From assembly GCF_029784135.1 (NCBI RefSeq), contig NC_073746.1:161857608-161921607 (forward strand): a stretch of 64,000 bases of DNA, in the 5' to 3' direction. The position numbers and the translations under genes are program-made. Origin of the DNA: Toxorhynchites rutilus septentrionalis (lineage: Eukaryota; Arthropoda; Insecta; Diptera; Culicidae). Under the pieces are notes generated by a model, which saw only the letters and a list, made by a program, of their open reading frames with translations, was not told where the DNA came from and made no database searches. Shown here piece after piece: positions 1 through 9,255 of the stretch (position 1 is its first letter; each line of letters opens with the position of its first letter).

Positions 1-226
1 ACAACCACACGGGTTTACGGTTTGAAAGAAAATAAGATATTTTTTTGGGGTCCGCGTGTTTTATACTCAAGCGGTACACACTCACAGGATAGAGACAAAT
101 CGGCAGACTCAGCCAGAGGGGCGAGTCCAACGAGACGAACGAATGAGCGTTAAAAGGGAGCGATGGCAAAAAAAATACATTCATTACGATTTGTTCGCTC
201 GTTGGATTCACATGCAGGCTAAAAAG

Positions 227-242
227 GGTCCTTTTCAGGATC
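227..242 (+). terminator. histone-type mRNA 3' stem-loop
   Basis: A 6-bp stem with a 4-base TTTC loop (GGTCCT-TTTC-AGGATC; one G-T pair). It matches the shape and loop of the replication-dependent histone 3' end. A purine-rich AAAGAG lies at 262-267, 20 bases downstream, where the U7-pairing downstream element sits in histone genes. No complete histone reading frame precedes it. I infer a histone gene relic or a repeat that carries one. Confidence 0.6.
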
Positions 243-669
243 ACAAAATTATCTTCAATCTAAAGAGTTTATTGTTTTGTTATCACTCGATATCCCCATC
301 TTGTTCGGCTAAACCTTTCTGTTTAGCGATTGCATTTGCCACTCGTCACAGCTTGTGACATATTTTACAGTAAATTACATTCAATGGCATGTCGCATTAC
401 CACCACTCATTATCGGATTGGAGGTAATTTTAACCTGTAATTGAACATTTGCGATGACGGTGGTACAGTGTCGACTTTCAATGTGGGGTCATAATTTGGA
501 CCCCGAACTCTATGTTTACAAAAATGTCCAACTAAATATGTCGCATTACAGGTCCGTCCAATTAGCTAAATGTCGAGATAAGTGTAAATTACTGTACTTT
601 CAATCTAGAAACAATTTAAGAATTGGTGAAAATCAATAAGCTCAGAACAACTGCCAAATTCACATACTC
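243..669. other. gene-free flank of the LINE, repeat-derived
   Basis: No coding region recognised. Positions 318-350 resemble 7028-7062 (shared core about GCGATTGCRTTTGCCACTCG), so this flank belongs to the same dispersed repeat family as the H2A-bearing locus at 6870-7285. The LINE target duplication ATCATATCCT ends the segment at 670-679. Confidence 0.5.
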
Positions 670-679
670 ATCATATCCT

Positions 680-1157
680 CATTCTTCGCCGATTGCCCGA
701 AGTAACCAGACGAAGGAAAGTCGCGTCCAAGTTCCGTTATCGGTTACCGCGTGATTGTTGTTTTTTTTTGCCGATGAAGAGTTCATTTCGCTATCTGGAT
801 AGTGAGTGAAGCAAGTGGATAGAGGCTTTCATCCTCGGAAAGCCACACATTGGTTTTTGTTTTGTCGCTGCTTCGCCGACATTGGAGATTTCGCCGAGTC
901 ATCGTGCCAACAGTGACAGTGCGGGTAAGCTTTCACCGACGACTGTGTGTAGTGGTGTCGTAGGCACATTCCCACCACCAACGAGCTTTCAGCACGCTCC
1001 CGTTCATCTGCACTGGAGTGCGTTCATAGGTGAATAACATTAAATATACTGAGAGAAAATATTTAATAATTATAAGTTTTTTTTTTTTGTTTTTGTGAAT
1101 TATTTTATTGTGAAATATTGTTTAAAAAAATACTTAGAATATAAGTGAAAATTTAAA
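680..1157 (+). promoter_or_regulatory. LINE 5' UTR / internal promoter region
   Basis: A 478-bp leader between the target duplication and the ORF1 ATG, starting CATTCTTCGCCG. I-type LINEs carry an internal, downstream Pol II promoter in the first tens of bases. The full-length 5' end is consistent with that, but I see no TATA box. The last 130 bases are very AT-rich. Confidence 0.5.
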
Positions 1158-2729
1158 ATGGCAGAGAGTGGGGGACCTTCGGATATGGAGGTCTCTGACT
1201 CTAGTTCCCTCCTAACGGATAAAAAAAAGTCACTCAAACGTGTTCCAAATACGGAAGATACTTCTTCTGGGGACGAGTCAGCTAACCCTACCAAGCCTCC
1301 CTCCAAAAAACTAGCAAATCTCCCATCTTCCCTTAACGATCCCACTCTACCTTCAACCTCGTCTTCTCCCTCTGTTCTTCCCGCTCCTTCTCAACCTTCG
1401 CCTTCCCACTCTCAATCCCCGTCCTCGCCTTCCCCCCCTGTTATTCCCACTCCCCGTGTAAAGGTCTATCCAGAAGATGCGCCCGGAACTGGTCCCTGGG
1501 TTGTTTTCTTCAGGCCTAAGCCAAATGGAAAGGCGTTGAGAGTCATGCAGATCGCGAAAGATCTGGCAAGGTATACCTCCGTTTCGGAAATTTCGAAGGT
1601 TAGACCAAACAAATTGCGAGTTGTCGTGAATGATCGAAAAGACGCAAACAAGATTGTTGTCGATCAGCATTTTACAATTGAGTATCGGGTCTACATTCCC
1701 TCTCAAATAGTCGAAATTGAGGGTGTGATAACCGAAACGGGCTTGACGTGCGAATACATTACGAGTGAAGGTACCGGCCGTTTTAAAAAACTGCCCTCGA
1801 CGACTGTTAAGATCTTGGGTTGCCGCCAGCTCGGAACAGTCTCCCATGAAGGAGAAGAAAAGAAATTTACGCCGTCCAACTCGTTTCGAGTCACTATCGC
1901 TGGTTCAGCTCTCCCTGACTACGTGATGGTAGATAAATTGAGGTTAGCCGTGCGACTTTTTATTCCAAAGCCAATGACTTGTCTAAAGTGCAAGTCAGTT
2001 GGTCACACGGCTGCTTATTGTGCCAATAAAGAACGTTGTGCCACTTGCGGAGAACAACATGAGGGGAAATCCTGCAGTGCGACTGAGCATAAGTGTCCAT
2101 ATTGCGGGGGATCCCCACACGTGCTCTCAGCTTGTGAAACATACAAGGCTCGCTGGGAGAAACTGAAGCGCTCTTTGAGGGAACGCTCTAAACGCACTTT
2201 CGCAGAAATTTTGAAGGGCGCTTCTCCACTGGCTCAAGAACAACAACCAATCAATACACACAATGTCTTCGCTACGTTGCCAGTTGACGAAATGGAAGCA
2301 GATACAGCTAACGGGGGCACGCCGTTTATTTCTCAAGGGAATCCCCGGCGCAAAAATGTGACCACTCCCAAAGTTCAAGGACAAGTCCCTCCGGTGATAC
2401 CCCCTGTTAGCTTGCCCAAAAAATCGAGTGCAGCGGATAAGCAAAATCAGGTCCCTCCTGGCCTCCGTGGTAATAGTTCACCTTCGAACGACCCAGCACT
2501 CGAGGGGACATCAAAAACCCCAACTGTCCCTGTTTTTCCGTCAAGTTCAACTTCCCAATCGGGATTTATAAAGTTGCCTGACCTTGTGGATCAAATCTTC
2601 ACGTGTTTTAATGTTTCCGACTCCATCAGAACCATTGTCACCGCAATGCTTCCAGTACTAAAGACAATTTTGCAGCAATTGATGCAAACATGGCCCCTCC
2701 TTGCAATGATTATCTCTCTTGATGTCTAA
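1158..2729 (+). CDS. LINE ORF1, gag-like nucleic-acid-binding protein
   Basis: 523 aa. In LINEs this protein coats the element RNA and assists target-primed reverse transcription. The first ~100 residues are low-complexity and rich in Ser, Pro and Thr, followed by a compact domain (about 105-260). Three zinc knuckles follow: C275-C278-H283-C288 (CX2CX4HX4C), C294-C297-H301-C306 (CX2CX3HX4C) and C313-C316-H321-C326. The C-terminal ~190 residues are again Pro/Ser-rich and probably disordered. The start was chosen because it is the first ATG after the AT-rich leader and gives the whole frame. The end overlaps the ORF2 start by 11 nt, an arrangement that suggests reinitiation or termination-coupled translation of ORF2. 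The frame is intact. Confidence 0.92.
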   Translation: MAESGGPSDMEVSDSSSLLTDKKKSLKRVPNTEDTSSGDESANPTKPPSKKLANLPSSLNDPTLPSTSSSPSVLPAPSQPSPSHSQSPSSPSPPVIPTPRVKVYPEDAPGTGPWVVFFRPKPNGKALRVMQIAKDLARYTSVSEISKVRPNKLRVVVNDRKDANKIVVDQHFTIEYRVYIPSQIVEIEGVITETGLTCEYITSEGTGRFKKLPSTTVKILGCRQLGTVSHEGEEKKFTPSNSFRVTIAGSALPDYVMVDKLRLAVRLFIPKPMTCLKCKSVGHTAAYCANKERCATCGEQHEGKSCSATEHKCPYCGGSPHVLSACETYKARWEKLKRSLRERSKRTFAEILKGASPLAQEQQPINTHNVFATLPVDEMEADTANGGTPFISQGNPRRKNVTTPKVQGQVPPVIPPVSLPKKSSAADKQNQVPPGLRGNSSPSNDPALEGTSKTPTVPVFPSSSTSQSGFIKLPDLVDQIFTCFNVSDSIRTIVTAMLPVLKTILQQLMQTWPLLAMIISLDV

Positions 2730-5403
2730 TTTTAATAGAGAGGTCGGAGATATCACTGTTTTACAGTGGAATTGTCGTAGTCTTATGCCTAAATTGGATA
2801 CATTCAAATTTCTAATTCATAAACTCAATTGTGATGTTTTTGCTCTATCCGAAACCTGGCTCTCTTCTCAAAATGATCTCTCTTTCCACGATTCTAATAT
2901 AATACGCTTGGACCGCGATGACAGATACGGAGGGGTACTATTGGGGATCAATAAGTGTCACTCATTTTTTAGAATTGACCTTCCACCTATTGGAGGGATC
3001 GAAGCTGTTGCTTGTCATGCAAACATCAGAGGCGAAGACCTCTGTATAGTCAGCTTGTATTGGCCTCCGAGAGCTGCGGTTAGCCGCAAGCAACTTGTTG
3101 ACATGTGCTCACTCCTTCCTGAGCCACGATTAATCTTGGGAGACTTCAACTCTCACGGAACTGCCTGGGGGGAACCGTACGACGATAATCGTTCACTGTT
3201 GATATATGATCTTTGTAACAGCTTCAATATGACACTTTTGAACACTGGGGAAACAACACGTGTACCTAAACCTCATGCTAACCCAAGTGCTCTTGACCTC
3301 TCGCTTTGCTCGAATTCACTATCGTTAGATTGCAAGTGGAATGTAATAAAGGACCCCAACGGTAGTGATCACTTGCCAATCAAAATTTCTATCACCAATG
3401 GGTTGAATTCTTCTGAATCAATAAACATGGCATACGACCTCACAAGACACATTGACTGGAAAAAATATGCGGACGCGATTGCTCTAGCCATCAATTCCAG
3501 AGATGGTTTGCCTCCATTGGAGGAGTATAACTTCATTTCTCGTTTGATCTATGACAGCGCGGTTCGCGCTCAAACGAAACCCATCCCAGGTTCCACTATT
3601 CGTCGAAGGCCTCCCAATCCATGGTGGGATGGCCAGTGTTCCAAGCTTTATGGAGATAAATCGAATGCATTTAAAGCTTTTCGGAAACGTGGAACCATTG
3701 AGAATTTTCAAACGTATTTGGACCTTGAAAATCAATTTAAAAACTTGATCAAAGGGAAAAAACGTGCTTATTGGCGAAATTTCGTGGGAGGTTTATCACG
3801 AGAAACGTCAATGAAAAAATTATGGAAAGTGGCTCGAAACATGAGAAATCGCTCTTCATCCAATGAAAGCGAGGAATATTCACATCGATGGATTTTTAAT
3901 TTTGCACGAAAGGTTTGTCCCGATTCCGCTCCAGTGCAAAGAATTATTCGAGATATACCACAAGATAGGTGCGATCTTGATTCCGAGTTTTCGATGGTAG
4001 AATTCGCTCTTGCTCTCCTTTCATGTAACAATTCTGCTCCGGGATCGGATAGAATTAAGTTCAACTTGCTGAAAAATCTCCCTGATGTGGCGAAACATCG
4101 CTTGTTGAACTTATTCAATCGGTTTCTGGAGCATAATATTGTTCCAGATGATTGGAGACAAGTACGAGTTATAGCTATTCAAAAACCCGGAAAACCCGCG
4201 TCCGACTTCAATTCGTACCGCCCAATAGCAATGCTGTCTTGTATACGGAAATTGTTGGAGAAAATGATCTTGTTTCGCCTTGATCGATGGGTTGAAACGA
4301 ATGGCCTACTCTCAGATACACAATATGGGATCCGCAGGGGCAAGGGGACGAATGATTGTCTTGCGTTGCTTTCTTCAGAAATTCAAATGGCTTACGCCGA
4401 AAAAAAACAAATGGCTTCAGTATTCTTGGACATAAAGGGGGCCTTTGATTCTGTTTCAATAGAGGTTTTGTCAGACAAATTACAATATCGGGGTCTACCG
4501 CCTCTATTGAATAATATGTTATATAACTTGCTTTGTGAGAAACATTTGAACTTTTCTCACGGAGATTCGGCAGTAAGTCGGGTCTCTTACATGGGACTCC
4601 CCCAGGGCTCATGTTTAAGCCCCCTTTTGTACAACTTCTACGTAAGCGACATTGACAATTGCCTTACACAAAATTGCAGCCTAAGACAACTTGCAGATGA
4701 TGGAGTGGTGTCTGTCGTAGGATCAAACGAATCCGACCTGCAAGGACCCTTACAAGATACTTTGAACAATTTTTCAACCTGGGCCATTGGGCTAGGGATC
4801 GAATTCTCCACGGAGAAAACAGAGATGGTGGTTTTTTCTAGGAAGCATAGACCAGCAAAACTTTTGGGTAAACCGATCACTCATGCTATGTCATTCAAGT
4901 ATCTTGGGGTCTGGTTCGACTCTAAATGTACTTGGGGGGCCCATATTAGGTATCTGAGTAAAAAATGTCAACAAAGAATAAACTTTCTCCGTACAATTAC
5001 CGGCACCTGGTGGGGAGCCCACCCTGAAAATCTTATAATGTTGTATCGAACAACTATTCTCTCAGTGATGGAGTATGGCAGTTTCTGTTTTCAATCAGCT
5101 GCCAAAACACACCTCATTAAACTCGAGCGAATTCAGTATCTTTGTCTCCGTATCGCGTTGGGATGTATGCCCTCAACGCATACCATGAGTCTCGAGGTTT
5201 TGGCAGGCCTACTCCCACTAAAAGATCGCTTCAATTCATTATCTCTTCGGTTCCTCATCCGGTGTAAGGTTATGAACCCATTGGTGATCGGAAATTTTGA
5301 GCAGCTGATCGAGCTAAATTTTCATTCTGGATTCATGAGCTCATATCATGAATTCGTCTCCATGCAGGTTAATCCTTCTTCGTATATTCCCAACCGTGTT
5401 TGA
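2719..5403 (+). CDS. LINE ORF2, endonuclease and reverse transcriptase part
   Basis: 894 aa before an in-frame TGA at 5401-5403. The N-terminal ~230 residues form an apurinic-type endonuclease. Visible motifs are LQWNCRS, the SETW glutamate, LILGDFNSHG and the terminal GSDHLPI. The reverse transcriptase spans about residues 440-760, with motifs FNSYRPIAML, VFLDIKGAFDSV (catalytic Asp), MGLPQGSCLSPLLYN and LADD at about 658-661 in place of the more common FADD/YADD. Substrate and role: nicks chromosomal DNA and copies the element RNA from the nick. The same frame continues past the TGA into an RNase H domain (5404-6393). The TGA is therefore a nonsense mutation between domains, or conceivably a readthrough site, and not the natural end. 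Confidence 0.9.
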   Translation: MMSNFNREVGDITVLQWNCRSLMPKLDTFKFLIHKLNCDVFALSETWLSSQNDLSFHDSNIIRLDRDDRYGGVLLGINKCHSFFRIDLPPIGGIEAVACHANIRGEDLCIVSLYWPPRAAVSRKQLVDMCSLLPEPRLILGDFNSHGTAWGEPYDDNRSLLIYDLCNSFNMTLLNTGETTRVPKPHANPSALDLSLCSNSLSLDCKWNVIKDPNGSDHLPIKISITNGLNSSESINMAYDLTRHIDWKKYADAIALAINSRDGLPPLEEYNFISRLIYDSAVRAQTKPIPGSTIRRRPPNPWWDGQCSKLYGDKSNAFKAFRKRGTIENFQTYLDLENQFKNLIKGKKRAYWRNFVGGLSRETSMKKLWKVARNMRNRSSSNESEEYSHRWIFNFARKVCPDSAPVQRIIRDIPQDRCDLDSEFSMVEFALALLSCNNSAPGSDRIKFNLLKNLPDVAKHRLLNLFNRFLEHNIVPDDWRQVRVIAIQKPGKPASDFNSYRPIAMLSCIRKLLEKMILFRLDRWVETNGLLSDTQYGIRRGKGTNDCLALLSSEIQMAYAEKKQMASVFLDIKGAFDSVSIEVLSDKLQYRGLPPLLNNMLYNLLCEKHLNFSHGDSAVSRVSYMGLPQGSCLSPLLYNFYVSDIDNCLTQNCSLRQLADDGVVSVVGSNESDLQGPLQDTLNNFSTWAIGLGIEFSTEKTEMVVFSRKHRPAKLLGKPITHAMSFKYLGVWFDSKCTWGAHIRYLSKKCQQRINFLRTITGTWWGAHPENLIMLYRTTILSVMEYGSFCFQSAAKTHLIKLERIQYLCLRIALGCMPSTHTMSLEVLAGLLPLKDRFNSLSLRFLIRCKVMNPLVIGNFEQLIELNFHSGFMSSYHEFVSMQVNPSSYIPNRV

Positions 5404-6393
5404 TTTCCTGACTACATCAATTCCTCTGTGCATTTTGATCTGTCCATGAAGCAGGATATCCATGGAACATCAGATTATCTTCGATCGAGGATCGTTCCAA
5501 CGATCTTCGATGCAAAGTATGGGGATATCAATTGTGATAATATGTACTTTACTGATGGGTCCTCTATGAATGAGTCCACAGGATTTGGAGTGTTCAACGT
5601 ATTTTTTAGCACCTCACACAGTCTTCAGAATCCTTGCTCAGTGTATATTGCTGAATTGGCAGCGATACACTGGGCGCTGGACAGCGTCGCCTCACGACCT
5701 GTTGAACACTATTACATTGTAACGGATAGTCTTAGCTCTGTCGAAGCTATCCGTTCAGTGAGGCCGGAAAAGCACTCGCCGTACTTCCTTGAGAGAATAC
5801 GAGAAATTTTGAGTGCTTTATCCAGACGCTGTTATGTCATTACCTTTGTCTGGGTCCCTTCACATTGCTCAATTCTGGGTAATGAGAGGGCTGACTCATT
5901 CGCAAAGGTAGGTGCAATTGAAGGCGATATTTATCAGCGTCAAATCGCCTTCAATGAATTTTATTCTTTAGTCCGCAAAAATACCATAGTTAACTGGCAA
6001 CGCAAATGGAACGAAGATGAATTGGGCCGGTGGCTCCACTCGATTATCCCTAAGGTTAGCCTCAAACCATGGTTCAAAAGTCTGGACTTGAGTCGGGACT
6101 TTATTCGCACCTTCTCCCGACTCATGTCCAATCACTGTTCGTTAGATGCGCTACTCTTTCGTATTAATCTTGCCGACAACAATCTTTGTGTTTGTGGCCA
6201 AGGTTACCACGACATCGAGCACGTTGTTTGGTCGTGCGAGCTGTATCTTGTCGCCAGATCGAATTTAGTAGTCACCCTTCGGGCCCGAGGAAGGCAGCCC
6301 ATGGTACCGGTGAGAGACGTGTTGGCTCGGTTAGACCTTGATTACATGTCCCAAATATATGTATTCCTTAAAGCTATCGATCTTCGTGTGTGA
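5404..6393 (+). pseudogene. LINE ORF2 C-terminal part with RNase H domain
   Basis: Continuation of ORF2 in the same frame after the TGA at 5401-5403; the first downstream ATG is at 5428. It has a type I RNase H fold with all four acidic positions visible: YFTDGSS (Asp), IAELAAIHWAL (Glu), IVTDSLSS (Asp) and NERADSFAK (Asp), plus the WVPSH histidine motif. In I-superclade LINEs this domain removes the RNA strand of the hybrid. A Cys/His cluster (CVCGQGYHDIEHVVWSC) near the end resembles the usual C-terminal zinc motif. With one sense codon in place of the TGA the ORF2 frame would be open for 1224 codons. The domain itself shows no decay. Confidence 0.88.
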
Positions 6394-6758
6394 TTGTCCT
6401 TATACCCTTAGTTTTTCCTTTTCCTTTTCCTTTGTGAGAGATCGGATCCCTTCTTAAGAATAAGATGAAATGTAAATACATATTAGATATAAGATAGGTT
6501 TAAGAATTGAGTGTGATGAGTGTGATTGAGAGTGTGAGTGTGATCATTGTCAACATATCCTCATATCCCCTCCTTTCCCTGAAGAAAATATGTCACCCTT
6601 CTAAACTCGAGTTGACCGCGAGTAATCGGTTTCCTATATTATTAACATTAGAATTAAGGAAAAATGTATATATACTAGTAACAATACAGTAAGGAGTTCG
6701 GCTCCTTTAAACCTATGTAACTGAGCCTGTAAAAATAAACAATTTAAATAAAAAAAAA
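6394..6758 (+). other. LINE 3' UTR and poly(A) tail
   Basis: It starts with a polypyrimidine stretch (TTTTTCCTTTTCC repeated), then a self-complementary CTCGAGTTGACCGCGAGT block at 6606-6623, then the conserved tail TGAGCCTGTAAAAATAAAC and A's. A related, inverted version of the CTCGAG/CGCGAGTAATCGG block is present at about 38395-38440, so a second related element has left a fragment in the exchanger region. Confidence 0.75.
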
Positions 6759-6874
6759 ATCATATCCTGACAAACAAATTATGAAAAAATCAATTTGTGT
6801 TTTATTATTATTTTGGATATTGTTTTAGAAAGCATTGAACTGTATTTCCTAAACTCTTTTTTGGGAGGTTTAAT

Positions 6875-6890
6875 GACCCTGAAAAGCGCC
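6875..6890 (-). terminator. histone-type mRNA 3' stem-loop (H2A-linked)
   Basis: On the - strand it reads GGCGCTTTTCAGGGTC: a 6-bp stem with one G-T pair and one mismatch, around the diagnostic TTTC loop. AAAGAG follows 15 bases downstream (plus-strand CTCTTT at 6854-6859), at the distance of a U7-binding histone downstream element. It lies about 240 bp downstream of the H2A fragment at 7232-7128 on the same strand, so both are likely parts of one decayed H2A gene unit. Confidence 0.6.
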
Positions 6891-7127
6891 TTGTTTTATG
6901 GAATGGTTCCAATTTAGAAAACTTAGTACTCGTGGTTTTGAAAAAAAACATTTCGAACGCCCTCGATGCCGCCTTGTTCTGGATTTGCCATCAAAGCAGT
7001 TTGTATAAAGAACAAACTTTTTTCTTCTGCTACCTGAAGCCGTTTTGCGATTGCGTTTGCCACTCGCCACTTGCTGCAACTGCCTGTTGTCTTGATGTCC
7101 ACCGAACCGAATGTGTTCTGTTCCGAA

Positions 7128-7232
7128 TGCGGGTTTTCTTATCGTCGCGAGCAGCTTTGCCAGCTACCTCGATCACTTCGGCGGCCGAAACTATATATCG
7201 CCGGCTAGGTGGACTGGTGCACTGGTACTAAC
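7128..7232 (-). pseudogene. histone H2A fragment
   Basis: Conceptual - strand translation gives a piece like SAPVHLA. After an indel it continues as AAEVIEVAGKAARDDKKTRI. This is the H2A core (normally [32 protein letters not shown], about residues 45-83 of about 124). The flanking N- and C-terminal thirds of H2A are missing or unrecognisable and the two blocks are out of frame, so it cannot be functional. Canonical H2A is favoured over H2A.V by the ARDxKKTRI segment. The histone 3' stem-loop at 6875-6890 is on the same strand. A dispersed tandem-repeat unit (7242-7285) lies immediately upstream, as part of a mobile or amplified repeat. Confidence 0.65.
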
Positions 7233-7241
7233 GTGCCGACT

Positions 7242-7286
7242 TGCATATATTTGAAATGTCGATTTCCCCCAGGCAGCTTGGTTTTG
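7242..7286 (-). repeat. single unit of the ~97-bp dispersed tandem repeat
   Basis: Plus-strand text TTTCCCCCAGGCAGCTTGG and its flanks match units at 10366-10625 (same orientation) and 13845-14060 (opposite orientation). The unit is cut off at 7287, where a hAT-like terminus TAGAGATGGGCAAA begins. This suggests a MITE inserted in it. Confidence 0.7.
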
Positions 7287-7570
7287 ATTAGAGATGGGCA
7301 AACCGTTCGTGAACTGTTCAAAAGAACTAGTTCATCAAAAAGAGTAAACGAACGGTCGTTCTTTTTTACTGGGCAACAGTTCACATGAACTGCTTACCCC
7401 GTTCAGAACGAACTGTGTACGTAGATCGCAGGCTGAACTGTGTATTCAGTTCAGTACTGAACAAATTGTATGCGGTGAACGATGAACTGTGTATACATAC
7501 CAGTTCAGAACGAACTGTGTACGATGACCGCTGGCGGAACTGTGTATACAGTTCAGAACGAAGTTTTAAT
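7287..7570. mobile_element. hAT-like MITE with internal ~100-bp direct repeat
   Basis: It starts with TAGAGATGGGCAAACCGTTC, a terminus style common in hAT-derived MITEs, interrupting the repeat unit at 7242-7286. Inside, a ~100-bp unit occurs twice (about 7401-7500 and 7502-7570), each with CAGAACGAACTGTGTACG and a GAACTGTGTAT echo. It is full of short GTTC/GAAC palindromic words. The right end is not clear to me. Confidence 0.5.
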
Positions 7571-8158
7571 TTCATATTTTCAAGCCGAGGGTAAATATTT
7601 CAGTAAGATATGCGCATCTACCTCACCAAAATATACAATTAAAGGCGAAACAATTCAACCAGTATTTTTGAACAGCATATAAAAATATGTGCCGCTGATA
7701 TGAATTATTTTTATATTATATCATATTGTGCTCGATAATTTCGAGAAGGTCGATCGCGTTTTGGTACAGTTTTGCTATAACAGTTATTGAAAAACATCGT
7801 AAGAAAAGCAGCGCAACGCTAGTTTGTGCTGAAAGGAAAGAATAACGGTTCAAACTGAATCAGAATCTCGAAAGCATAGTTTTATTTTCTATTCTGCTGA
7901 GATTTTTTAACGAAATTCGGACATATAATTATTAGCTAACAAAAAGCATTTTACGAATGAACAGAACAGTCCTACATAACATCTCATAGAAACTGAAATT
8001 TCAGTATTATTGAGGTGTTCTAAACTTAATTTCAATTCAATTTTACTTCTCGTTACGTTGACCGAAAACGTAAATGATCAAAGTTAGAGTCACAGAATCT
8101 TTTGTTCCATTGACGGAGAAACATTCGACAGTGCATGGAAAAAAGATTGCAAGTTTTT
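7571..8158. other. gene-free AT-rich segment
   Basis: No reading frame, RNA gene or clear repeat boundary recognised. Confidence 0.5.
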
Positions 8159-8408
8159 GACGTAGGACTACGTCTTTCATTTCTATACCGAGGTGTAAAA
8201 TCAAAGTTTTGAAAACGAAAGCGTTACGCCGGAGACCGAGATTTTGAGTGTTAATAGCTCCTAAACAACTGAACGAAATGGTATGATAAACACTTCATTC
8301 GAAAGATAAAATGTCTACGCGTTCTATACTTGTTACTTTCTGATCCAAAAACTTGTTTCAATAGTCTTAAATTTGCTTTCAAAATAGGCTATTGAAATCT
8401 CCAATCGG

Positions 8409-8444
8409 TATATAAGCGAGCGCTGCTCGGAAATCCACTCAGTT
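8409..8444 (+). promoter_or_regulatory. TATA box plus arthropod initiator inside repeat copy A
   Basis: TATATAAG at 8409-8416 and CTCAGTT at 8438-8444. The initiator A at 8441 is 32 bases from the first T of the TATA box, the canonical arthropod Pol II spacing. No host ORF starts downstream, so the repeat may carry its own Pol II promoter. Chance cannot be excluded. Confidence 0.5.
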
Positions 8445-8624
8445 CTAATTGAACAGCGATTGGAGCATGTTGTCGCTGTTGTGGTGAAGCTCTTCGTTTA
8501 TCATGAAAGCGCGAATGAACGGTGTCACCAAGAGCCTGTTTGTGCACCTTAGGCCAGAAGGGAATCCATCAGGAGGAGAGTGATGCCACAAACTGTTCCC
8601 CGGGAAGATCTCGAAGCAGCCGCT

Positions 8625-8655
<31 letters not shown>

Positions 8656-8700
8656 CGCGGAATTCTTTCCGTTTGGATGCCATTCAGCATCGAGAAAGAT

Positions 8701-9005
8701 CCGGAAAATAATCTGCCAGTTCCTCTGGGAATTTAAAAATACATTCATGTGAAAGAGTTTATTTGAATGTTTTCTATGCATGTAACACTGTGACCAAATA
8801 TGTTTCAATCAAGTGCTATTAACAGATGGTTATCGAGTTAGCATTAACCACTGGTGGGCTTCCAGTATCGAGGAAAATGTGGAAATATCTAATCGTTACT
8901 GAAAATAATCTGCCTGTTCCTCTGGGAATTTAAAATTACATTCATATGAAAGAGTTTATTTTAATGTTTTCTATCCATGTAACACTGTGACCAAATACAT
9001 TAGGT
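8701..9005 (+). repeat. direct duplication of ~100 bp, ~200 bp apart
   Basis: The words GAAAATAATCTGCCAGTTCC, TCTGGGAATTTAAA, ACATTCATGTGAAAGAGTTT and GTAACACTGTGACCAAATA recur in order at 8702-8800 and 8902-8995 with a few substitutions. Confidence 0.8.
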
Positions 9006-9255
9006 TTTGTGATTTTTCAATCAATCGCAATCAACAGGATAGCTTCTGAAGATTATTCTTCCCCATCAGTAGGATATTTCCGTATCCAATATTGGATGCA
9101 TAAAACCTTGTGCCTCCAACGTAACGCTCTCGTTTTCGAAGTTCTCCAAATATTCATTCATTCAGAATGAATTCAGATTCAACTTCATACAAATGATCTC
9201 TAAATCAACGATAGTCCTACGTCACCCTTGCGGTTATATCATAGATATAACCCAC

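Larger units (their letters stand above)
680..6758 (+). mobile_element. full-length I-superclade non-LTR retrotransposon (MosquI-like)
   Basis: Complete LINE of about 6.08 kb. It has a 5' UTR (680-1157), ORF1 (1158-2729), ORF2 (2719-6393, one in-frame TGA), a 3' UTR and a poly(A) tail ending at 6758. Perfect 10-bp target duplications ATCATATCCT flank it at 670-679 and 6759-6768. This fixes both ends and shows a non-truncated insertion. An RNase H domain after the reverse transcriptase and a gag-like ORF1 with three zinc knuckles place it in the I superclade (I/MosquI/Loner/Outcast group); the exact family name is inference. The 3' end reads GTAACTGAGCCTGTAAAAAT followed by AAACAATTTAAAT and A's. 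A 45-bp copy of this tail sits at 40317-40361. The element is probably young: the duplication is perfect and only one disabling codon is seen. Confidence 0.95.
8159..9255 (+). mobile_element. non-coding repeat family copy A (palindrome-start, hairpin-end)
   Basis: It begins TTTTTGACGTAGGACTACGTC (the palindrome GACGTAGGACTACGTC) and ends TCCTACGTCACCCTTGCGG, the hairpin GGTTATATCATAGATATAACC, then CAC. A second copy with the same start and the same end occupies 13569-14551; there its limits are fixed by comparison with an uninterrupted LTR. Solo starts of the family occur near 11405-11425 (-), 23540, 24843 (-), 44759 and 54310 (-). Copy A contains a core-promoter-like TATA/initiator pair (8409-8444), a (CA)n tract (8623-8650) and a ~100-bp direct duplication (8701-8805 and 8902-9005). 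No transposase. Superfamily unknown to me. Confidence 0.65.

Noticed and set aside
227..242. The same hairpin read on the - strand as a second histone end
   Set aside because: On the - strand the loop becomes GAAA, not the TTTC/TTCA type; only the + orientation fits.
5401..5403. Selenocysteine codon in LINE ORF2
   Set aside because: No known role for selenocysteine there and no hairpin of that type was sought successfully; nonsense mutation or readthrough is simpler.
8623..8650. (CA)n tract and its Cys/Val-Cys translations
   Set aside because: Simple repeat; frames across it are meaningless.
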